NCBI RefSeq assembly: GCF_007859915.1
Contig: NZ_SJPM01000003.1
Coordinates: 1-64,000, forward strand
Length of the DNA stretch: 64,000 bases
Direction of reading: 5' to 3'
Source of the DNA: Neorhodopirellula pilleata
GTDB lineage: Bacteria > Planctomycetota > Planctomycetia > Pirellulales > Pirellulaceae
Shown: positions 26,480-38,795 of the stretch, piece after piece
Position numbering within the stretch: the stretch's first letter is position 1
How the letters are laid out: the number at the start of each line of letters is the position of its first letter
Made by a program: the position numbers and the translations under genes
The notes under the pieces: model-generated
Told to the model about the DNA's origin: nothing
What the model saw: only the letters and a program-made list of their open reading frames with translations
Databases searched by the model: none

Positions 26480-29400
26480 CTAGCGATGGGATACAACGGA
26501 ACCAGAACCGGGCCGGGATCCCGATGACAAAACTTTGGCAGCGTCTTTTCGAAGGACCTCGGAAATCTTTCCGGCGATCGCGTCGGCGTGCTGGCTCGTC
26601 ATCATCGTAAAGTGGTGACCCGGAACATGATGCATTTCAATCGCACCGTAATCGCCCCATCCGAGATCTTCGGTGAGGGTGTGTCCGGTCACCCGCGACA
26701 ACATTCCTTGTTCCTGTGGACACAGCAAGTGAACGGAAAGCTCGGACGGATCAGGCCGATAGTTCTGTAAAATTTCGACGTGTCGTTCACACAAATGAAC
26801 CAATCGTCGCAAATACTCCTGCGTGGTACTGGTAGGCAAGACGTTGTGGTGGATGGCTAATTTGAGGACGTGTGCGATCGCATCTTCCTCGGAAAGACCC
26901 TGCAGCGATTCGTAGTTCAACTGCATGTTGGTATTGGCGAAATAGTTTGTGAACTCGATCAAATCGACCAGGAACTTGGCGTTGTCCTCGAGATCAACCG
27001 TGTCAAAAACCTGGGGCAAGGGAGTATCGATCATTACCAACGACTGCACCTGAGGATTAGCTTGCTGCAGTTTTCGAGCGATCTCATAGGCAAAGATCCC
27101 GCCGGTCGACCAACCGAGCAAACAGTACGGTCCATCAGGGAATGCCTCACGAATGATGTCGATGTAGTCCGTCGCCATCTGTTCCATCGAATGATGGGGT
27201 TGGGAACTGATTTGCAGACCCTTGGCTCGCAACCCGTAGACGGTACGATCGGTAATCTTCCGGGCGAGACTGTCATAACATCGCAGATCACCGCCGATCG
27301 GATGAAGACAAAACAGCGGTGGGTTCGATGACGTTGTGGCGTGCACCGCCGAACCACCCAATGGAACCAACCCGGCTCGACCGCGATTCTCAGAAGCTCG
27401 AGATAGGCTCGGTTGTTTTTCGTTCGAAGGTGACTTCGAGGCTTTGGTCGGCGACTCGGTTGATTTTGATTGCGATGATGATGGATCGGCTGAAGTCGAT
27501 GAGTCTTCATAGGCCGCCGACGCGACTTCGGCCAACGACATCACACTGGGCTCATCGAAAAGAGCCGACATGGGAATTCCGACTCCCAGCTTGGATTCCA
27601 ACTTGCTCCGCAATTCCATTCCCATCAACGAATCGAGTCCGAGCGAAACAAGCGGTTGGTCCACTTCGATCGAATCGGCATCGATTCCCATTACGTCTCC
27701 CAGGTTGGCCTGAATGATCGACTGTAGTTCGACCAATCGCGTTTTCCGATCGGCCGACTTCAACCGTTGATACAACGCTTCGTCACGTCCGGAGGAAGCC
27801 GATTGGTTGCCGGACGCTCCACTGGACGATTGATAATTTCGGAAGAGACTCGACCCACCATCGGGCAAACTTGCGACGACTCGGCGCCAATCAGCATCGA
27901 CGATTGCAAAACTCGTGCTCGATGTTTCCGGATCGTTTTCGTGCTTCGCACTCAAGTCCTTTCTCAGAATTCGATCGAGCAAACCGATCCCGACTTCCGG
28001 CGCGATCGGGGTCATTCCCCGTTCGCCGAGTTGTCGTCGGATATCGGGATCGGCGGCCATGCCTTCGGAATCCCAAGGTCCCCAAGCGATCGAAGTCGCG
28101 GGCAATCCGCGACGACGACGGTAGCGCACCACCCCATCTAAAAACGCATTGCCGGCGGCATAGTTGGCTTGTCCGGGTGAACCGATGACGCCCGCAACGG
28201 ACGAGAACAAGACGAAAAAATCCAACGGGCCGGTCAAGACACGGTGCAGGTTCCACGTGCCCTGCGTCTTGGGAGCCATCGCTTGATCGAGTTGGTCCAA
28301 ATCCATTCGCAACATCAAACCATCGCGAAGGACGCCGGCGGCATGGAACACACCGCGAATCGGTGGGAACGATTCGGGCAAAAGACTCAAACCGTTGGTC
28401 AAACTGCGACGATCACAAACATCACCTCGCAAGATCGCGATCGAAACGCCTTCACCGCGAAGTTCATTCAACATGGCGTCGTCACTCGGCGGTTCGCGAC
28501 GCGTCAAAATCGCCACGTGTTTGGCCCCTTCGCGGACGGCATAACGACAAACCTGACGACCCAAGGCACCCAAACCACCGGTGATCAAAATCGTGCCGGC
28601 GGCGGACGTCAATCCGGAACCGATGTCGCCGACAGAATTCGGATTCAACGCGGGCTCCGAAACATGTCGACCGTTGACGCTTGGTTTGCCGTTGGAGGCT
28701 GGCTTCCCGTTGGAACTCGGTGTCAGTGATTTCGTTGTAACACTTGACGGCTTCGATTGGGTAACCGGCATTGAGACGACGACTTTGCCGATGTTCTTGC
28801 GCGTCGACATGTAACGGAACGCATCGATCACCGATTCGGCGGGGAAGCAGGTCAGCGGCGTCGGCTGATACACCTTTTGCTCAAACAGCGGCATCATTTC
28901 ATCATAAAGACGAACGATCTCTTGAGGCCGTTGTCGCAGGATGCGGTCTAAATCGATGGCGTGATACGACAAGTTGTCTTGGAACGGCCATAAACCGATT
29001 CGATGATTTTGATAGATATCGGTCTTGCCGATCTCCAAGAATCGACCGTAGGCGGCCAACACCGACAAACTCTTCGTAATCGCCTCGCCGGGCAGACTAT
29101 TGAGAACGACATCGACGCCGTAGCCGGACGTTATCTCGATGATTTGGTCGGCAAAATCGAGCGAACGCGAGTCCATCACATGCTCGACGCCTTGAGAACG
29201 TAAGAAGTCACGCTTCTCGTCGCTGCCAGCGGTGGCGAAGATCTCCGCCCCGACCGATTGGGCGATCTGAATCGCGGCTTGGCCGACGCCACCGGCACCG
29301 GCATGAATGAGAACTTTTTCACCACTGGATAATCTTGCTAACGATCTCAACGCATAATGAGCCGTCAAGAAAGCGATCGGAATCGATGCGGCTTGTTCAT

Positions 29401-32400
29401 CGGTTAAGTTTTCCGGCGTCCGAACAATCGCGTACTGAGCCGTCGTCGCGTGGGAGGCAAATCCATACGGAGCCACACCCATGACCCGTTGGCCGATCTG
29501 AAAGCGATCCACCGATTCGCCCACGCGGGTCACGACCCCAGCACACTCGATGCCTAGTGGCACGATTTCGTCCTGGATTCCGGGGTACAATCCGAGTGCT
29601 TTGAGCACGTCACTGAAGTTCAATCCGGTGCTGTGGACTTCGATCTCGACTTCTTCGGATTGCAGATTCGATTCACCGATCGCTACATAGTTCAAATCAT
29701 CAAAACTCGATGCGTCTCCGACACGCAAGCTGAACCGCCCCCTGCGAGGCAAGCCGGTCGATGAACCGAGTTTCTTTAAGCGATCCGGAGCGGCCTGCAA
29801 ACGGGCGACGAAGCGTTGCTCCCCTCGCAGGGCGAGTTGGTCATCGTTGTCGCTTTGCGAACTTGGTACCGAGGTGAGTTCGGCCAATAACTTCGGTGAA
29901 TTCGTGGCTGGCGATTGCGATGGATCCAAATCAATCAAATGAATCATCAGATGTGGCATCTCGACCATGGCCGTCCGGGCCAATCCCCACAAAGACGTCT
30001 GGGACGGCGAAACCGAATCACGCGATGAAATTGCCATCGCGCCTTGGGTGACCATGAACGTTCGGTGAATTTTGACCGATGACGATTTCGCCAACGTGGT
30101 CAACATCAACAAAGCGTGCGAATTGATTTCCTTGGCGAGGTCATCATGAGGCGTTTCCATGTCTTCTTCGCGGGTCGAACGAATCCCCCAGAAATCGACG
30201 ATCGTCCACGGAGTCGATTCATCCTCTGGCGAGGACTTGGATAATTCGTCAAACAATTGCTCGTAATGCGAGCGGTCCAGAGGATCGATCTGGACGATTC
30301 GCGACGCGAGTTCGCTGTCGACGTTTTGGGAATCGAAGGTGGTTCCCTGTTTGACGATACGAACGTGTCGGCCTTGGGAGCGAAGTTGTTTGGCGAGTCC
30401 GGATGCCAGCCCGATCGGATCGGCCAGCAGCAACCAGCACGGACCATTCGTCGTTGCGGTCGGCGAGTTTGTCGGAGCCGCTTCACGTGGAGCCTCGTTC
30501 CAAACCACCTCGTGCAAGAGGTCTTCGGGTTTACGAGTCTTGGTCGATCGTCGGTTACCAATCCGTTGCACCGTGGCTCCGATCAATTCGGCGATCAGAG
30601 TGCCCGTCTCGTCCGATAAGTGGATATCCGCTTGAATCTTGTCGTCGGTAGATTTTCCGTTTTTGCGGCGGACGTGAACCCACAACGGCCCCATAGGAAC
30701 TTCGGCCAAAACACGAACCCGATCGATCCCGACAGGCAACACCAACTCGGCCTGTTCGTTTGAATTCGGGTCGGCGACCACACCGGCCATCGCTTGCAAA
30801 CATCCATCGAGAACAGCCGGGTGCAAAGCGTAATCAACCAATTCGTTGCGGAGCACTTCGGGGAGGTTCATTCGTGCTAACGATTCCCCTTGGCCGACGT
30901 GCAATTCGTCAATCACTTGAAACGTCGTTCCGTAACGCAGTCCGCTCGCGGACATTCGTTCGTAGAACGCGTCGCGATTGATCTGCTGCGTCATTCGTTC
31001 TTGGATCGCGGATCGCTCGATCGCGTTGGCGACGTTCTCTTCACTGGAACCGCGGTGGATGGTACCCGAAGCGTGCAACGTCCAGGGCGGGGTCGCCTCT
31101 TTGGACGTCTCGGGTCGGCTGTGGACTTCGATCGAACGTTGGCCACGGAGATCCGGACCGACGTGAATTTGAACGATGCGGCGTTGATCGTCGGTCAACA
31201 CGAGGGGTTGTTCGATCGAGAGATTTTCTAAGCGGTGGCAGCCATCGCCGTAGAGTTGCCGGGCTACCGCGATCGCTTGTTCCATATAAGCTGCGGCGGG
31301 AACCACCACGCTCTGGTCGACGCGGTGATCGGCGAGAAACGTCGGTGACTGCGAGGCCAATGCGACTTCAAAAACGGTTTCCTCTCCCGCCATCGGAATG
31401 TTCGCACCAACCAACGGATGGGCGTTGGCGCTGCTGGCGATGTGAGGAGCGGAATGCCCGGTGTGCCGCCTGGACATGTCGTACCAGAACGACGTTTTCG
31501 AAAACGGGTAGGTCGGCAATACGATCCGACGCCGATTCCAAGGTTCGTCGTAGGACTTCCAATCGATATTGAATCCGCGAATGTAAAGTTCCGACAGACT
31601 GTTGCTCAGCACGTCCCAATCGTCTTGGCCGGTTCGCATCGACGGCAACCATGAAATGGCCTCTTTGTTCCATACGCGGCTGGCGAGCCCGCACAGCGTC
31701 GTGCCGGGTCCGACTTCGATCGCCGCGTCGATGGCAAACGTTTGCAACGTTTCGGCTGCATCGACGAAACAAACGGTGTGGCGAAGATGTTCACGCCAAT
31801 AAGACGGCTTGGCGATTCGTTGATCGATGCGTCGCCCGTCACGGCTGGAGATCAACGGGATCTCGGCCGGTTTGAATTCAACCTCCCCGACGTGATGTTC
31901 GAACTCATCCAGGATCGGATCGAGCAGAGGTGAGTGCATCGCGTGAGCGACTTCCAACATCCGTGACTTCACCCCCAAAGCGTCGAACTGAGAAATCAGC
32001 TCGTTGACGATTACGGCTCGTCCCGAGATGACGACGTTCTCGGGACCATTGTGGGCCGCGATGGCGACTTCATTGCCGTAGGGAAGGATCAAATCGGCAA
32101 CCCGTTCGCGGTCGGCAAAGATCACTGCCATCATGCCGTCGCGCGGAAGGCTTTGAACCAAACGGCCGCGATGAGCGATTAACTTCAAACCATCCGCCAA
32201 CGAGAACACACCGGCTTCGCAGGCCGCCACATAATCGCCGATGCTATGGCCCATCATGACCGCCGGCTCGATCCCGAACGATCGCCACAGCCGCGAGGTG
32301 GCAAGCTCGATCGCGAACAAAGCCGGTTGCGCGTATTGCGGCTGATGAACGAGCGGATTGTCGGAGTCGTCTTCGTACAAGACGTGCAACAAACGTTGTG

Positions 32401-34225
32401 GCATCAGATCGGCGAGGATTTCGTCACACTCTTGCAGGGCTTGCCGAAAGACCGGATGGGTCTGAAACAATTGCCGCCCCATTCCGGGCGATTGAGTGCC
32501 TTGGCCGGGAAACAAGAACGCGATCTTGCGTCGTCGATCCCCTCGCGTCGCGCCGAGCTTGATATTGCGGGTCGACGTTCCATCGACGAAAGCGGTCAAC
32601 GCTTTCTTCAGTTCGTCGGCATTGGCCGCCGCGACCGCCAAGCGATGTCGCAGCGGTGATCGTCCGACCGCGACGGTATGACAGGCGTCGGCAAGCGGAT
32701 AGGACGCCGGGTCGCTGAGCTGATCGCGATGAAGCGCGGCGAGTTCCTTGAGTTGATCTGGTGTCTTAGCGGATATCGCAAAAACGTGTTTCGAACGATC
32801 CGGACGCGTCAACGCTGCCGGCATTCGGCTTCCGGGACCCTCCAAGACAATGTGCGCGTTGGCACCACCGAACCCAAAACTGCTGATTCCCGCTTTGGGC
32901 GGCGTGGGTGTCGCCGACCAGGGCATCGTCGTAGCGGCCACCTTGAGGCGACTGCCGTCCAGGTCAACGTGTCGATTGAGGCGTTGAAAATTGAGTTGTC
33001 CCGGGATCGTTTGATGGCGGAACATGAGAATCGTTTTGAGCAACGATGCCATTCCAGCCGCCGTTTCGGTGTGACCGATATTGGCTTTGACCGAACCGAC
33101 GTAACACGGCGCGGGTTCGGTTTTTGATTCCGGATGGGTACGTCGGCGAAAGACTTCCGCGAGCGCTCCCAATTCGATCGGATCGCCCAGCGGCGTCGCG
33201 GTCCCGTGGGCTTCGACATAGGAAATGTCATCGGGCTGGCAACCCGCATCGCGGAGGGCTTGGCGAATGACGTCGACCTGCGACGTCCCGCGAGGCGCGG
33301 TAATCCCCGATGTGGTGCCGTCCTGGTTGATCGCACTGCCGCGGATCGTCGCCAGGATCATGTCTCCGTTGCTGATCGCATCGGACAGACGTTTCAAGAT
33401 CACGACGCCGCAACCTTCGCCACGGACGTATCCGTTAGCACCATCATCAAACGGCCGGCATTTTCCGTCAGGCGATAGCATCTGCGCTTGAGAAAATGCG
33501 AGCGTGGTCTCCGGGGTCAAGATCGCATTGACACCACCGACGATCGCGGCATCACATTCCTTGCTCCGCAAACTACGAACCGCCAAGTGCGCCGCGACCA
33601 AGGAGGAAGAACACGCCGTATCGACCGACAGACTCGGTCCACGAAGGTCCAGCGTATACGAGATCCGGTTCGCCGCGATGCTCAAGGCATTGCCGGTCCC
33701 CGAATACGCCGAAATCTGTTCGTAGTAATTATCTAATTGAACCGGGATACGGGAATAGTCGACTGCCCCGACGCCGACGAACACGCCCGTCGCGGTTTCA
33801 CGTAGGTGCGCCGGAGAATTACCACCGAATTCGAGAGCTTCCCAAACGACTTGCAACAGCAACCGATGTTGCGGATCCATCTTCTCGGCCTCGCGGGGCG
33901 AGATGCCGAAGAACGCGGCGTCGAATTGATCGATATTTTCGATAAAGCCACCCCAGCGGGTTGGCATCTTACCGGGTTTGCTTCCCGATGCGTCATAGAA
34001 CGCATCGACGTCCCACCGCGAGGCGGGAATCTCACCGGTCATGTCCGCACCGTTGCGGATCAGATTCCAATACTGTTGGATGTTCGACGCTCCGGCGAAT
34101 CGACATCCCATTCCGACGACCGCAATCGGTTCGGAGATCGTTGTGGCGGACTTCGCCATCGCCTGTTTAAGCAATGCCAGCTTCTGAGGCGATAGGTTGG
34201 CCATCCTCTCGGACGCTGAACTCAT
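26480..34225 (-). CDS. Highly reducing type I polyketide synthase, KS-AT-DH-ER-KR-ACP-TE
   Basis: This 2581-residue single-module synthase has all catalytic domains apparently intact. KS (about 33-460): Cys205 in VDTACSSS, His340 in [12 protein letters not shown], His385 in [12 protein letters not shown] (about 565-860): Ser661 in GHSIGDY, with HAMHSPLL where malonyl-specific ATs have HAFH, favouring malonyl-CoA. DH (about 935-1210): His967 in LADHRV and Asp1140 in LHPAVLDG. A non-catalytic KR half follows. ER has [13 protein letters not shown] (about 1641). KR has GGLGALG (about 1880), FVLFSSVAG and NYAAGN. ACP has LGLDSL (Ser about 2199). TE has GWSTGG (about 2373) and HHVPGHHF. The start overlaps the upstream FAAL stop by four bases, implying transfer of the acyl chain from its ACP. 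Confidence 0.95.
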   Translation of the reverse strand: MSSASERMANLSPQKLALLKQAMAKSATTISEPIAVVGMGCRFAGASNIQQYWNLIRNGADMTGEIPASRWDVDAFYDASGSKPGKMPTRWGGFIENIDQFDAAFFGISPREAEKMDPQHRLLLQVVWEALEFGGNSPAHLRETATGVFVGVGAVDYSRIPVQLDNYYEQISAYSGTGNALSIAANRISYTLDLRGPSLSVDTACSSSLVAAHLAVRSLRSKECDAAIVGGVNAILTPETTLAFSQAQMLSPDGKCRPFDDGANGYVRGEGCGVVILKRLSDAISNGDMILATIRGSAINQDGTTSGITAPRGTSQVDVIRQALRDAGCQPDDISYVEAHGTATPLGDPIELGALAEVFRRRTHPESKTEPAPCYVGSVKANIGHTETAAGMASLLKTILMFRHQTIPGQLNFQRLNRHVDLDGSRLKVAATTMPWSATPTPPKAGISSFGFGGANAHIVLEGPGSRMPAALTRPDRSKHVFAISAKTPDQLKELAALHRDQLSDPASYPLADACHTVAVGRSPLRHRLAVAAANADELKKALTAFVDGTSTRNIKLGATRGDRRRKIAFLFPGQGTQSPGMGRQLFQTHPVFRQALQECDEILADLMPQRLLHVLYEDDSDNPLVHQPQYAQPALFAIELATSRLWRSFGIEPAVMMGHSIGDYVAACEAGVFSLADGLKLIAHRGRLVQSLPRDGMMAVIFADRERVADLILPYGNEVAIAAHNGPENVVISGRAVIVNELISQFDALGVKSRMLEVAHAMHSPLLDPILDEFEHHVGEVEFKPAEIPLISSRDGRRIDQRIAKPSYWREHLRHTVCFVDAAETLQTFAIDAAIEVGPGTTLCGLASRVWNKEAISWLPSMRTGQDDWDVLSNSLSELYIRGFNIDWKSYDEPWNRRRIVLPTYPFSKTSFWYDMSRRHTGHSAPHIASSANAHPLVGANIPMAGEETVFEVALASQSPTFLADHRVDQSVVVPAAAYMEQAIAVARQLYGDGCHRLENLSIEQPLVLTDDQRRIVQIHVGPDLRGQRSIEVHSRPETSKEATPPWTLHASGTIHRGSSEENVANAIERSAIQERMTQQINRDAFYERMSASGLRYGTTFQVIDELHVGQGESLARMNLPEVLRNELVDYALHPAVLDGCLQAMAGVVADPNSNEQAELVLPVGIDRVRVLAEVPMGPLWVHVRRKNGKSTDDKIQADIHLSDETGTLIAELIGATVQRIGNRRSTKTRKPEDLLHEVVWNEAPREAAPTNSPTATTNGPCWLLLADPIGLASGLAKQLRSQGRHVRIVKQGTTFDSQNVDSELASRIVQIDPLDRSHYEQLFDELSKSSPEDESTPWTIVDFWGIRSTREEDMETPHDDLAKEINSHALLMLTTLAKSSSVKIHRTFMVTQGAMAISSRDSVSPSQTSLWGLARTAMVEMPHLMIHLIDLDPSQSPATNSPKLLAELTSVPSSQSDNDDQLALRGEQRFVARLQAAPDRLKKLGSSTGLPRRGRFSLRVGDASSFDDLNYVAIGESNLQSEEVEIEVHSTGLNFSDVLKALGLYPGIQDEIVPLGIECAGVVTRVGESVDRFQIGQRVMGVAPYGFASHATTAQYAIVRTPENLTDEQAASIPIAFLTAHYALRSLARLSSGEKVLIHAGAGGVGQAAIQIAQSVGAEIFATAGSDEKRDFLRSQGVEHVMDSRSLDFADQIIEITSGYGVDVVLNSLPGEAITKSLSVLAAYGRFLEIGKTDIYQNHRIGLWPFQDNLSYHAIDLDRILRQRPQEIVRLYDEMMPLFEQKVYQPTPLTCFPAESVIDAFRYMSTRKNIGKVVVSMPVTQSKPSSVTTKSLTPSSNGKPASNGKPSVNGRHVSEPALNPNSVGDIGSGLTSAAGTILITGGLGALGRQVCRYAVREGAKHVAILTRREPPSDDAMLNELRGEGVSIAILRGDVCDRRSLTNGLSLLPESFPPIRGVFHAAGVLRDGLMLRMDLDQLDQAMAPKTQGTWNLHRVLTGPLDFFVLFSSVAGVIGSPGQANYAAGNAFLDGVVRYRRRRGLPATSIAWGPWDSEGMAADPDIRRQLGERGMTPIAPEVGIGLLDRILRKDLSAKHENDPETSSTSFAIVDADWRRVVASLPDGGSSLFRNYQSSSGASGNQSASSGRDEALYQRLKSADRKTRLVELQSIIQANLGDVMGIDADSIEVDQPLVSLGLDSLMGMELRSKLESKLGVGIPMSALFDEPSVMSLAEVASAAYEDSSTSADPSSSQSKSTESPTKASKSPSNEKQPSLSRASENRGRAGLVPLGGSAVHATTSSNPPLFCLHPIGGDLRCYDSLARKITDRTVYGLRAKGLQISSQPHHSMEQMATDYIDIIREAFPDGPYCLLGWSTGGIFAYEIARKLQQANPQVQSLVMIDTPLPQVFDTVDLEDNAKFLVDLIEFTNYFANTNMQLNYESLQGLSEEDAIAHVLKLAIHHNVLPTSTTQEYLRRLVHLCERHVEILQNYRPDPSELSVHLLCPQEQGMLSRVTGHTLTEDLGWGDYGAIEMHHVPGHHFTMMTSQHADAIAGKISEVLRKDAAKVLSSGSRPGSGSVVSHR

Positions 34226-36702
34226 TGAAGATGCTCCATTTGTTCTTGGGCGGCCAAGATTTCGGCGACCTCGTCGTCGGGCATTTCTTCCAACTTGGCG
34301 AGCAATTGGTTCAAGTCATCGTTCATTTCGTCGTCCATGTTTTCAGTCGTCCCTTGCGGTTCCGACGCAGCATCCATCGAGGGCACCGATTCGGATTCCC
34401 ACTGCTGGCGATGAAGTTCCGCCAAATGCGACGCGAGCGACGAGGGGTTGGGATACGTCCAAGCGATCGTCGGCGAAAGCTTCAGTTTGAGGTTCTTTTC
34501 TAGCTGAGCGATCAATTCCATCGACGATAGCGAGTCCAGCCCGTACTCGGCAAACGGCCGGTCGGGATCGAAGTCTTGGTCATTGGTTCCCGACGTATAA
34601 ATCAGCCACTGGGTTAAGAACATTTCGAGTTCCTCGGCAATCGCTTCTTGATCGCCCGGCGGAGTCGCGGCCAAACGTCGCATTAAATCATTCATCGAGG
34701 CCGCTTCAATATCCTCCGCCGATGGAACCGACGAGACACCATCGCGATCATGACGGTTTGCATCACCTGTCGCGGCATCTGCGAAGGCGGCGCTCGAATT
34801 GACCGATTGCCCGACCGACCATTGATGAACGATCGCCAGTTCGCCCTGCGTGTATTGTTGTTTGACTTCGGAGTATCGGACCTTACCACTCGTCGTTCTG
34901 GGAAGGGTTCCCATCCGGATCAAAATCACCTCATGAACAAATACATCGTGCTCTGCTGTGACGCTGCGACGAATCTCCGGAATGATCTGCTGCCAATCTT
35001 CTTGTTTCGAACCGCGATCGACTTCTTGAACGAGGACCAAATGGTCGTCGCCACCGCGATCGATCAAGAACGCACTGCCGCCTCCGGGAATCAAATGGGG
35101 TGAACCGCTTTGGACGGTGGCTTCCAGGTCGTGGGGATAGTGATTGCGTCCGCGGATGATGATCAGCTCGTTACGACGACCGGTTACAAACAATGATCCT
35201 TTTCGCAGAAATCCAAGATCACCCGTTCGCAGAAATGCGTCCGGTCGTCCGTCGGCCAAGCGAGCACTGAAAATGGCTTCATTGTCGACCGGTCGGTTGC
35301 GATAACCTTGTGCGACATTTCCGCCGCGGACCCAAATTTCGCCAACTTGGTTGTCATGACAGGGCAAGCAAGTTTCAGGGTCGACCACCAAGACTTCTTC
35401 ATCCATCGGAGCGCGACCACAATCGACAAACTCGATGGAAGAAGCGGTCGACTCACTCGGCGGTTGCCCGTCACTCGAGTGAGTTGGCTTGGCATCGACC
35501 GCCCGGCCGTTCTTTTGCAATTCGACTGCGTCGACCGTGCAAGTCGCGATCTCGCCGGGACCATTTCCACCGGTCACCAACAAGGTTGCCTCGGCCAATC
35601 CATAGCAAGGGTAAAACGCCGATTTCGAAAATCCATAACGACCGTACGTTTGTGCAAACCGACGCATCGTCGTCGCCCGAATCGGCTCGGCACCGGAGAA
35701 TGCGACTTCCCAGGAACTCAGGTCGACGCCTTCGAGTTCTTCCGGTTTGATTTTTCGCATACAAAGTTCGAAGGCGAAGTTCGGACCGCCACTCACCACA
35801 GCCCGATGGTCGCTGATGGCGCGTAACCATCGTGAAGGTCGCTGCAAGAACGCCAACGGTGACATCAAAACGGTGGTGCCGCCGATGTACAACGATTCCA
35901 AAATACCACCGATCAATCCCATGTCATGGTACGCGGGCAACCAACATACGCCGACTTGACCGACGTGATGGGAGAGTTGAAATCCTTGACGGATCATTTC
36001 CAAGTTCTGCAGGATATTGCCATGACTGACCATCACCCCTCGAGGATCCTTGGTCGATCCCGATGTGTACTGAAGGAAGGCCAAGTCCGACGGCTGAACG
36101 TTTTGTTTTTTCCAGTTCGAATGCGGATTCGCTTCGAGGTCGTCGCTGCTCAACCAAGTCGGATCGCCCAACTGATTCGATACCGCCGAATCACCGATTA
36201 AATCGACAACTCGACGTGTTGCCAAAACTGCCGAAGGACGTGCGTCTTCGACGATCGCCGATAACCTTGCCGAGGGACGTTTCGGCTTGGGGTAAGTTGC
36301 CGGAATCGCTAACACACCTGCGTACAAACATCCCAAGAACGACTTGATGAAGTCCAGGCCGGGCGGGAAAACCAACGCCACGCTCGATCCCGGTTCGACT
36401 TGCTGCTGCAATCCGGCCGCGATCCGACGCGCCGCACGATCGAGCGCGAAGTAGCTGATCGTCGTTGAATCCGATTCGTCTTCCAAAAATCGAAACGCGA
36501 TGCGTTCGGGGCACGTCTCGCTTCGCGAGCTAAGGATATCGACCAACGTCGTGCCGTCACCCCAACGACCATCGGTCAGTTGCGATTGGCCTGCGTTTGA
36601 TGAGCTTGAACGTGTCACCCCTGATCGCATCGAGTGAGATCTGTCCACCGGATCGGTATGGTCAGAAGAGGTGGTTCCATTGAATTGTGGATCTAAGTTC
36701 AT
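34222..36702 (-). CDS. Fatty-acyl-AMP ligase fused to acyl carrier protein (PKS loading protein)
   Basis: The 826-residue protein activates a free fatty acid as acyl-AMP and loads it on its own ACP. The adenylation domain (about 45-640) has FLQYTSGSTKDPRGVMVSHGNI-type P-loop sequence, VCWLPAYHDMGLIGGIL, YGLAEATLLVTGG and FLRTGDLGFL. These are typical of FAAL enzymes that start mixed lipid-polyketide pathways. The C-terminal ACP has its phosphopantetheine site in YGLDSLSSMEL (Ser about 723). A low-complexity acidic tail ends the protein. The TGA overlaps the PKS ATG (ATGA), so expression is coupled. The first 40 residues are an unstructured extension; later starts are possible. Confidence 0.93.
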   Translation of the reverse strand: MNLDPQFNGTTSSDHTDPVDRSHSMRSGVTRSSSSNAGQSQLTDGRWGDGTTLVDILSSRSETCPERIAFRFLEDESDSTTISYFALDRAARRIAAGLQQQVEPGSSVALVFPPGLDFIKSFLGCLYAGVLAIPATYPKPKRPSARLSAIVEDARPSAVLATRRVVDLIGDSAVSNQLGDPTWLSSDDLEANPHSNWKKQNVQPSDLAFLQYTSGSTKDPRGVMVSHGNILQNLEMIRQGFQLSHHVGQVGVCWLPAYHDMGLIGGILESLYIGGTTVLMSPLAFLQRPSRWLRAISDHRAVVSGGPNFAFELCMRKIKPEELEGVDLSSWEVAFSGAEPIRATTMRRFAQTYGRYGFSKSAFYPCYGLAEATLLVTGGNGPGEIATCTVDAVELQKNGRAVDAKPTHSSDGQPPSESTASSIEFVDCGRAPMDEEVLVVDPETCLPCHDNQVGEIWVRGGNVAQGYRNRPVDNEAIFSARLADGRPDAFLRTGDLGFLRKGSLFVTGRRNELIIIRGRNHYPHDLEATVQSGSPHLIPGGGSAFLIDRGGDDHLVLVQEVDRGSKQEDWQQIIPEIRRSVTAEHDVFVHEVILIRMGTLPRTTSGKVRYSEVKQQYTQGELAIVHQWSVGQSVNSSAAFADAATGDANRHDRDGVSSVPSAEDIEAASMNDLMRRLAATPPGDQEAIAEELEMFLTQWLIYTSGTNDQDFDPDRPFAEYGLDSLSSMELIAQLEKNLKLKLSPTIAWTYPNPSSLASHLAELHRQQWESESVPSMDAASEPQGTTENMDDEMNDDLNQLLAKLEEMPDDEVAEILAAQEQMEHLQ

Positions 36703-36966
36703 CGCACGTACGTCTAGAGAGTTTTCGAGCGTCGGAATCAGTTATCCAAATACGACGCACAAGCGAATCGCTCTCCATAGCGAGCAGTAATGCCAATCCT
36801 ACCTTTTTCATGCCAAACCGGGCGAATAAAGCCCTCATTTTATCTAGCCTACCGCTGAAAGCTAGTGCTACGGAGGGTACTTGCCACCCGCCCATGCCAG
36901 CTACCTATGATAGCGGCCCGTGGAGGGCTCCGCCGGAAAAGGGGGATCCCCCTCCTCGGACGCGGT

Positions 36967-37941
36967 CTACCGGCGACGAAGTTTTTCGCTCAGCAGTCGC
37001 GAAAGGAATGCCAAACGTCCGGAATTGGCCGATTGGGTTCCCTCGCGACGCTCCAGCATCACCCGTTTAAGATGCGCATCGAGTTTACCCGCCGTCAACT
37101 CGGTCGCTGCGGACTGATCGAACAATTCAAACGCCGGTTCGAATAAATACCGTGCATTGAGCATCATGAGGGCTTTGGCAACACTCCCACGCGACAATGA
37201 AGTTCGAGGAACGATCGTTTCGCTGTTGATATATCGAAACGAGGCCGCCACACGACGGGTTGAGGCGTCTTGGGTCCGGTGAATGATGTCCCCTCGAAGG
37301 ACCAAGAGGTCTCCTGCACGCAATTGCGGTGTTTCCTCGATTTCGCTCGGATCGAACGGCAAACGACCAATCTTTCCGCCTTGGTCGTCGTCCTTAATAA
37401 TCCAACTCTTGCCCGACGGTAACACCCTCGAGGCCCCGCGACCGATCATTTTGCGATGCAAATCAGGCACTCGTTGCTCAAATCGATCGAACGGGACGAC
37501 CGTTAAGTTGGACTTTTCGACGACCGGTTTGACAATCGGAAGATAGAAATTCAGATAATTTCGCATGTCATTCCACAGCCAATACGTCTCGTGGTCCTGG
37601 TGCCACGGAAACTGCTGAGGTCCCGGTCGCAAGCTCGTCAAAGTCGACTTCTCAGAGTACGTCGCGAAATACACACCATCATTGAGTAAATCCACGCGAA
37701 CACTCGACTCGGCCGCGATTCGCTGATTGACCGTGTCGAGTTGGCCTTGCAACGTTTCTTGTACGGCGGCCGAAATTCGCCGCACGCTATAGTTGGCGTT
37801 GACCTCCAAGGGAGCCGCCTCGAAGTCGGTTTGGAGCCTCTGAATCTGGTCTTCATTCAAAAACGAACGGATCAACAAGAATCCACGCGAATCGATCTCA
37901 GAGTAGTCCGTACGGTTTTCAACTTCACAAGTTGTGATCAT
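36967..37941 (-). CDS. PhyH-type Fe(II)/2-oxoglutarate-dependent dioxygenase
   Basis: The 324-residue cytoplasmic enzyme has the phytanoyl-CoA dioxygenase arrangement: the first iron ligands in WHQDHET (His114, Asp116), the distal ligand His221 in GDIIHRTQ, and arginines about nine residues later (RRVAASFR) for 2-oxoglutarate. RGFLLIRSFLNEDQIQRL is the usual N-terminal helix. Family members hydroxylate aliphatic acids, halogenate or modify amino acids. It lies 264 bases upstream of the FAAL gene on the same strand, so it may be cotranscribed and tailor the lipid product. The gap at 36703-36966 shows no gene. A separate function remains possible. Confidence 0.82.
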   Translation of the reverse strand: MITTCEVENRTDYSEIDSRGFLLIRSFLNEDQIQRLQTDFEAAPLEVNANYSVRRISAAVQETLQGQLDTVNQRIAAESSVRVDLLNDGVYFATYSEKSTLTSLRPGPQQFPWHQDHETYWLWNDMRNYLNFYLPIVKPVVEKSNLTVVPFDRFEQRVPDLHRKMIGRGASRVLPSGKSWIIKDDDQGGKIGRLPFDPSEIEETPQLRAGDLLVLRGDIIHRTQDASTRRVAASFRYINSETIVPRTSLSRGSVAKALMMLNARYLFEPAFELFDQSAATELTAGKLDAHLKRVMLERREGTQSANSGRLAFLSRLLSEKLRRR

Positions 37942-38189
37942 TCAAGCAAGCTCCAGATGACGTGGAACGTCCTGATTCGACAGGTCGCCCAAAAGAGAAA
38001 AGGGCGATTCTCGATCAATATCGTTCATGGCCCCCCACTTTACTAATTCCCGAAAGTTCGATGTCAATCAATCTTCTTCACAGAATCGCCCTTTAGGGCT
38101 ATCCATGCTGGTGCCCCCCCTTTCCAAATCGATGCCGTTGGGACACCCTCGAGGTCATCGACCTTACCCGTCCCCAACCTTGATTCCTG

Positions 38190-38795
38190 ATGGAACTCGT
38201 CATGGTTCGCACCGCTTCGACAATGATGCCTCTGGGCACTTCGGCTCCCGACTTCACCCTTCCCGAAACCGACGGCGGGACCGTTTCACTGTCGGATTTC
38301 CGAGACCGGAAAGCTCTTTTAGTGATTTTCATGTGCAATCACTGTCCGTATGTCAAGCATGTCGCTGCGCAGTTGAAACTGCTCAGCGATGAATACATGC
38401 AGCACGGAGTGGGAATCGTCGCCATCAACAGCAACGACGTGGAGGCCTACCCGGACGACAATTTTGAGGCAATGAAAGCGGAAAAAGCGGCGAGAGTTTA
38501 CGGATTCCCCTATGCCCTCGATGCCGATCAATCGGTCGCGATCGCCTACGGTGCCGCCTGCACGCCTGATTTTTTCCTGTTCGATGCCGATCAAAAGTTG
38601 GTGTACCGTGGGCAACTCGACGACAGTCGCCCGAAGACCGACTTGCCCGTCACGGGCGCGGACCTGCGTGCGGCGCTGGATGAGGCGATTGTCGGACGAA
38701 CCCCGCCGACCGATCAAAAACCCGCCATCGGTTGCAACATCAAATGGAAACCCGGCAACGAACCGAGCTACTTCAACCCCTCGGGCATCAGCTAA
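38190..38795 (+). CDS. Thioredoxin-fold (AhpC/TSA-like) redox protein
   Basis: The 201-residue protein opens with PLGTSAPDFTLPETDGGTVS and has a CNHC active site (Cys49, Cys52) in FMCNHCPYVKHV, then INSNDVEAYPDDNFEAMK, a cis-Pro-type segment CTPDFFLF, and GCNIKWKPGNEPSYF. It belongs to the thioredoxin-like family widespread in planctomycetes and cyanobacteria. It probably acts as a cytoplasmic thiol oxidoreductase or peroxiredoxin-like enzyme. There is no signal peptide. ATG 38202 is an alternative start. It is divergent from the PhyH gene and converges on the FAD oxidoreductase gene with no spacer. Confidence 0.85.
   Translation: MELVMVRTASTMMPLGTSAPDFTLPETDGGTVSLSDFRDRKALLVIFMCNHCPYVKHVAAQLKLLSDEYMQHGVGIVAINSNDVEAYPDDNFEAMKAEKAARVYGFPYALDADQSVAIAYGAACTPDFFLFDADQKLVYRGQLDDSRPKTDLPVTGADLRAALDEAIVGRTPPTDQKPAIGCNIKWKPGNEPSYFNPSGIS

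Noticed and set aside
28700..30100. Long plus-strand ORFs within the PKS region
   Set aside because: They mirror the minus-strand PKS coding frame, whose domain motifs are unambiguous.
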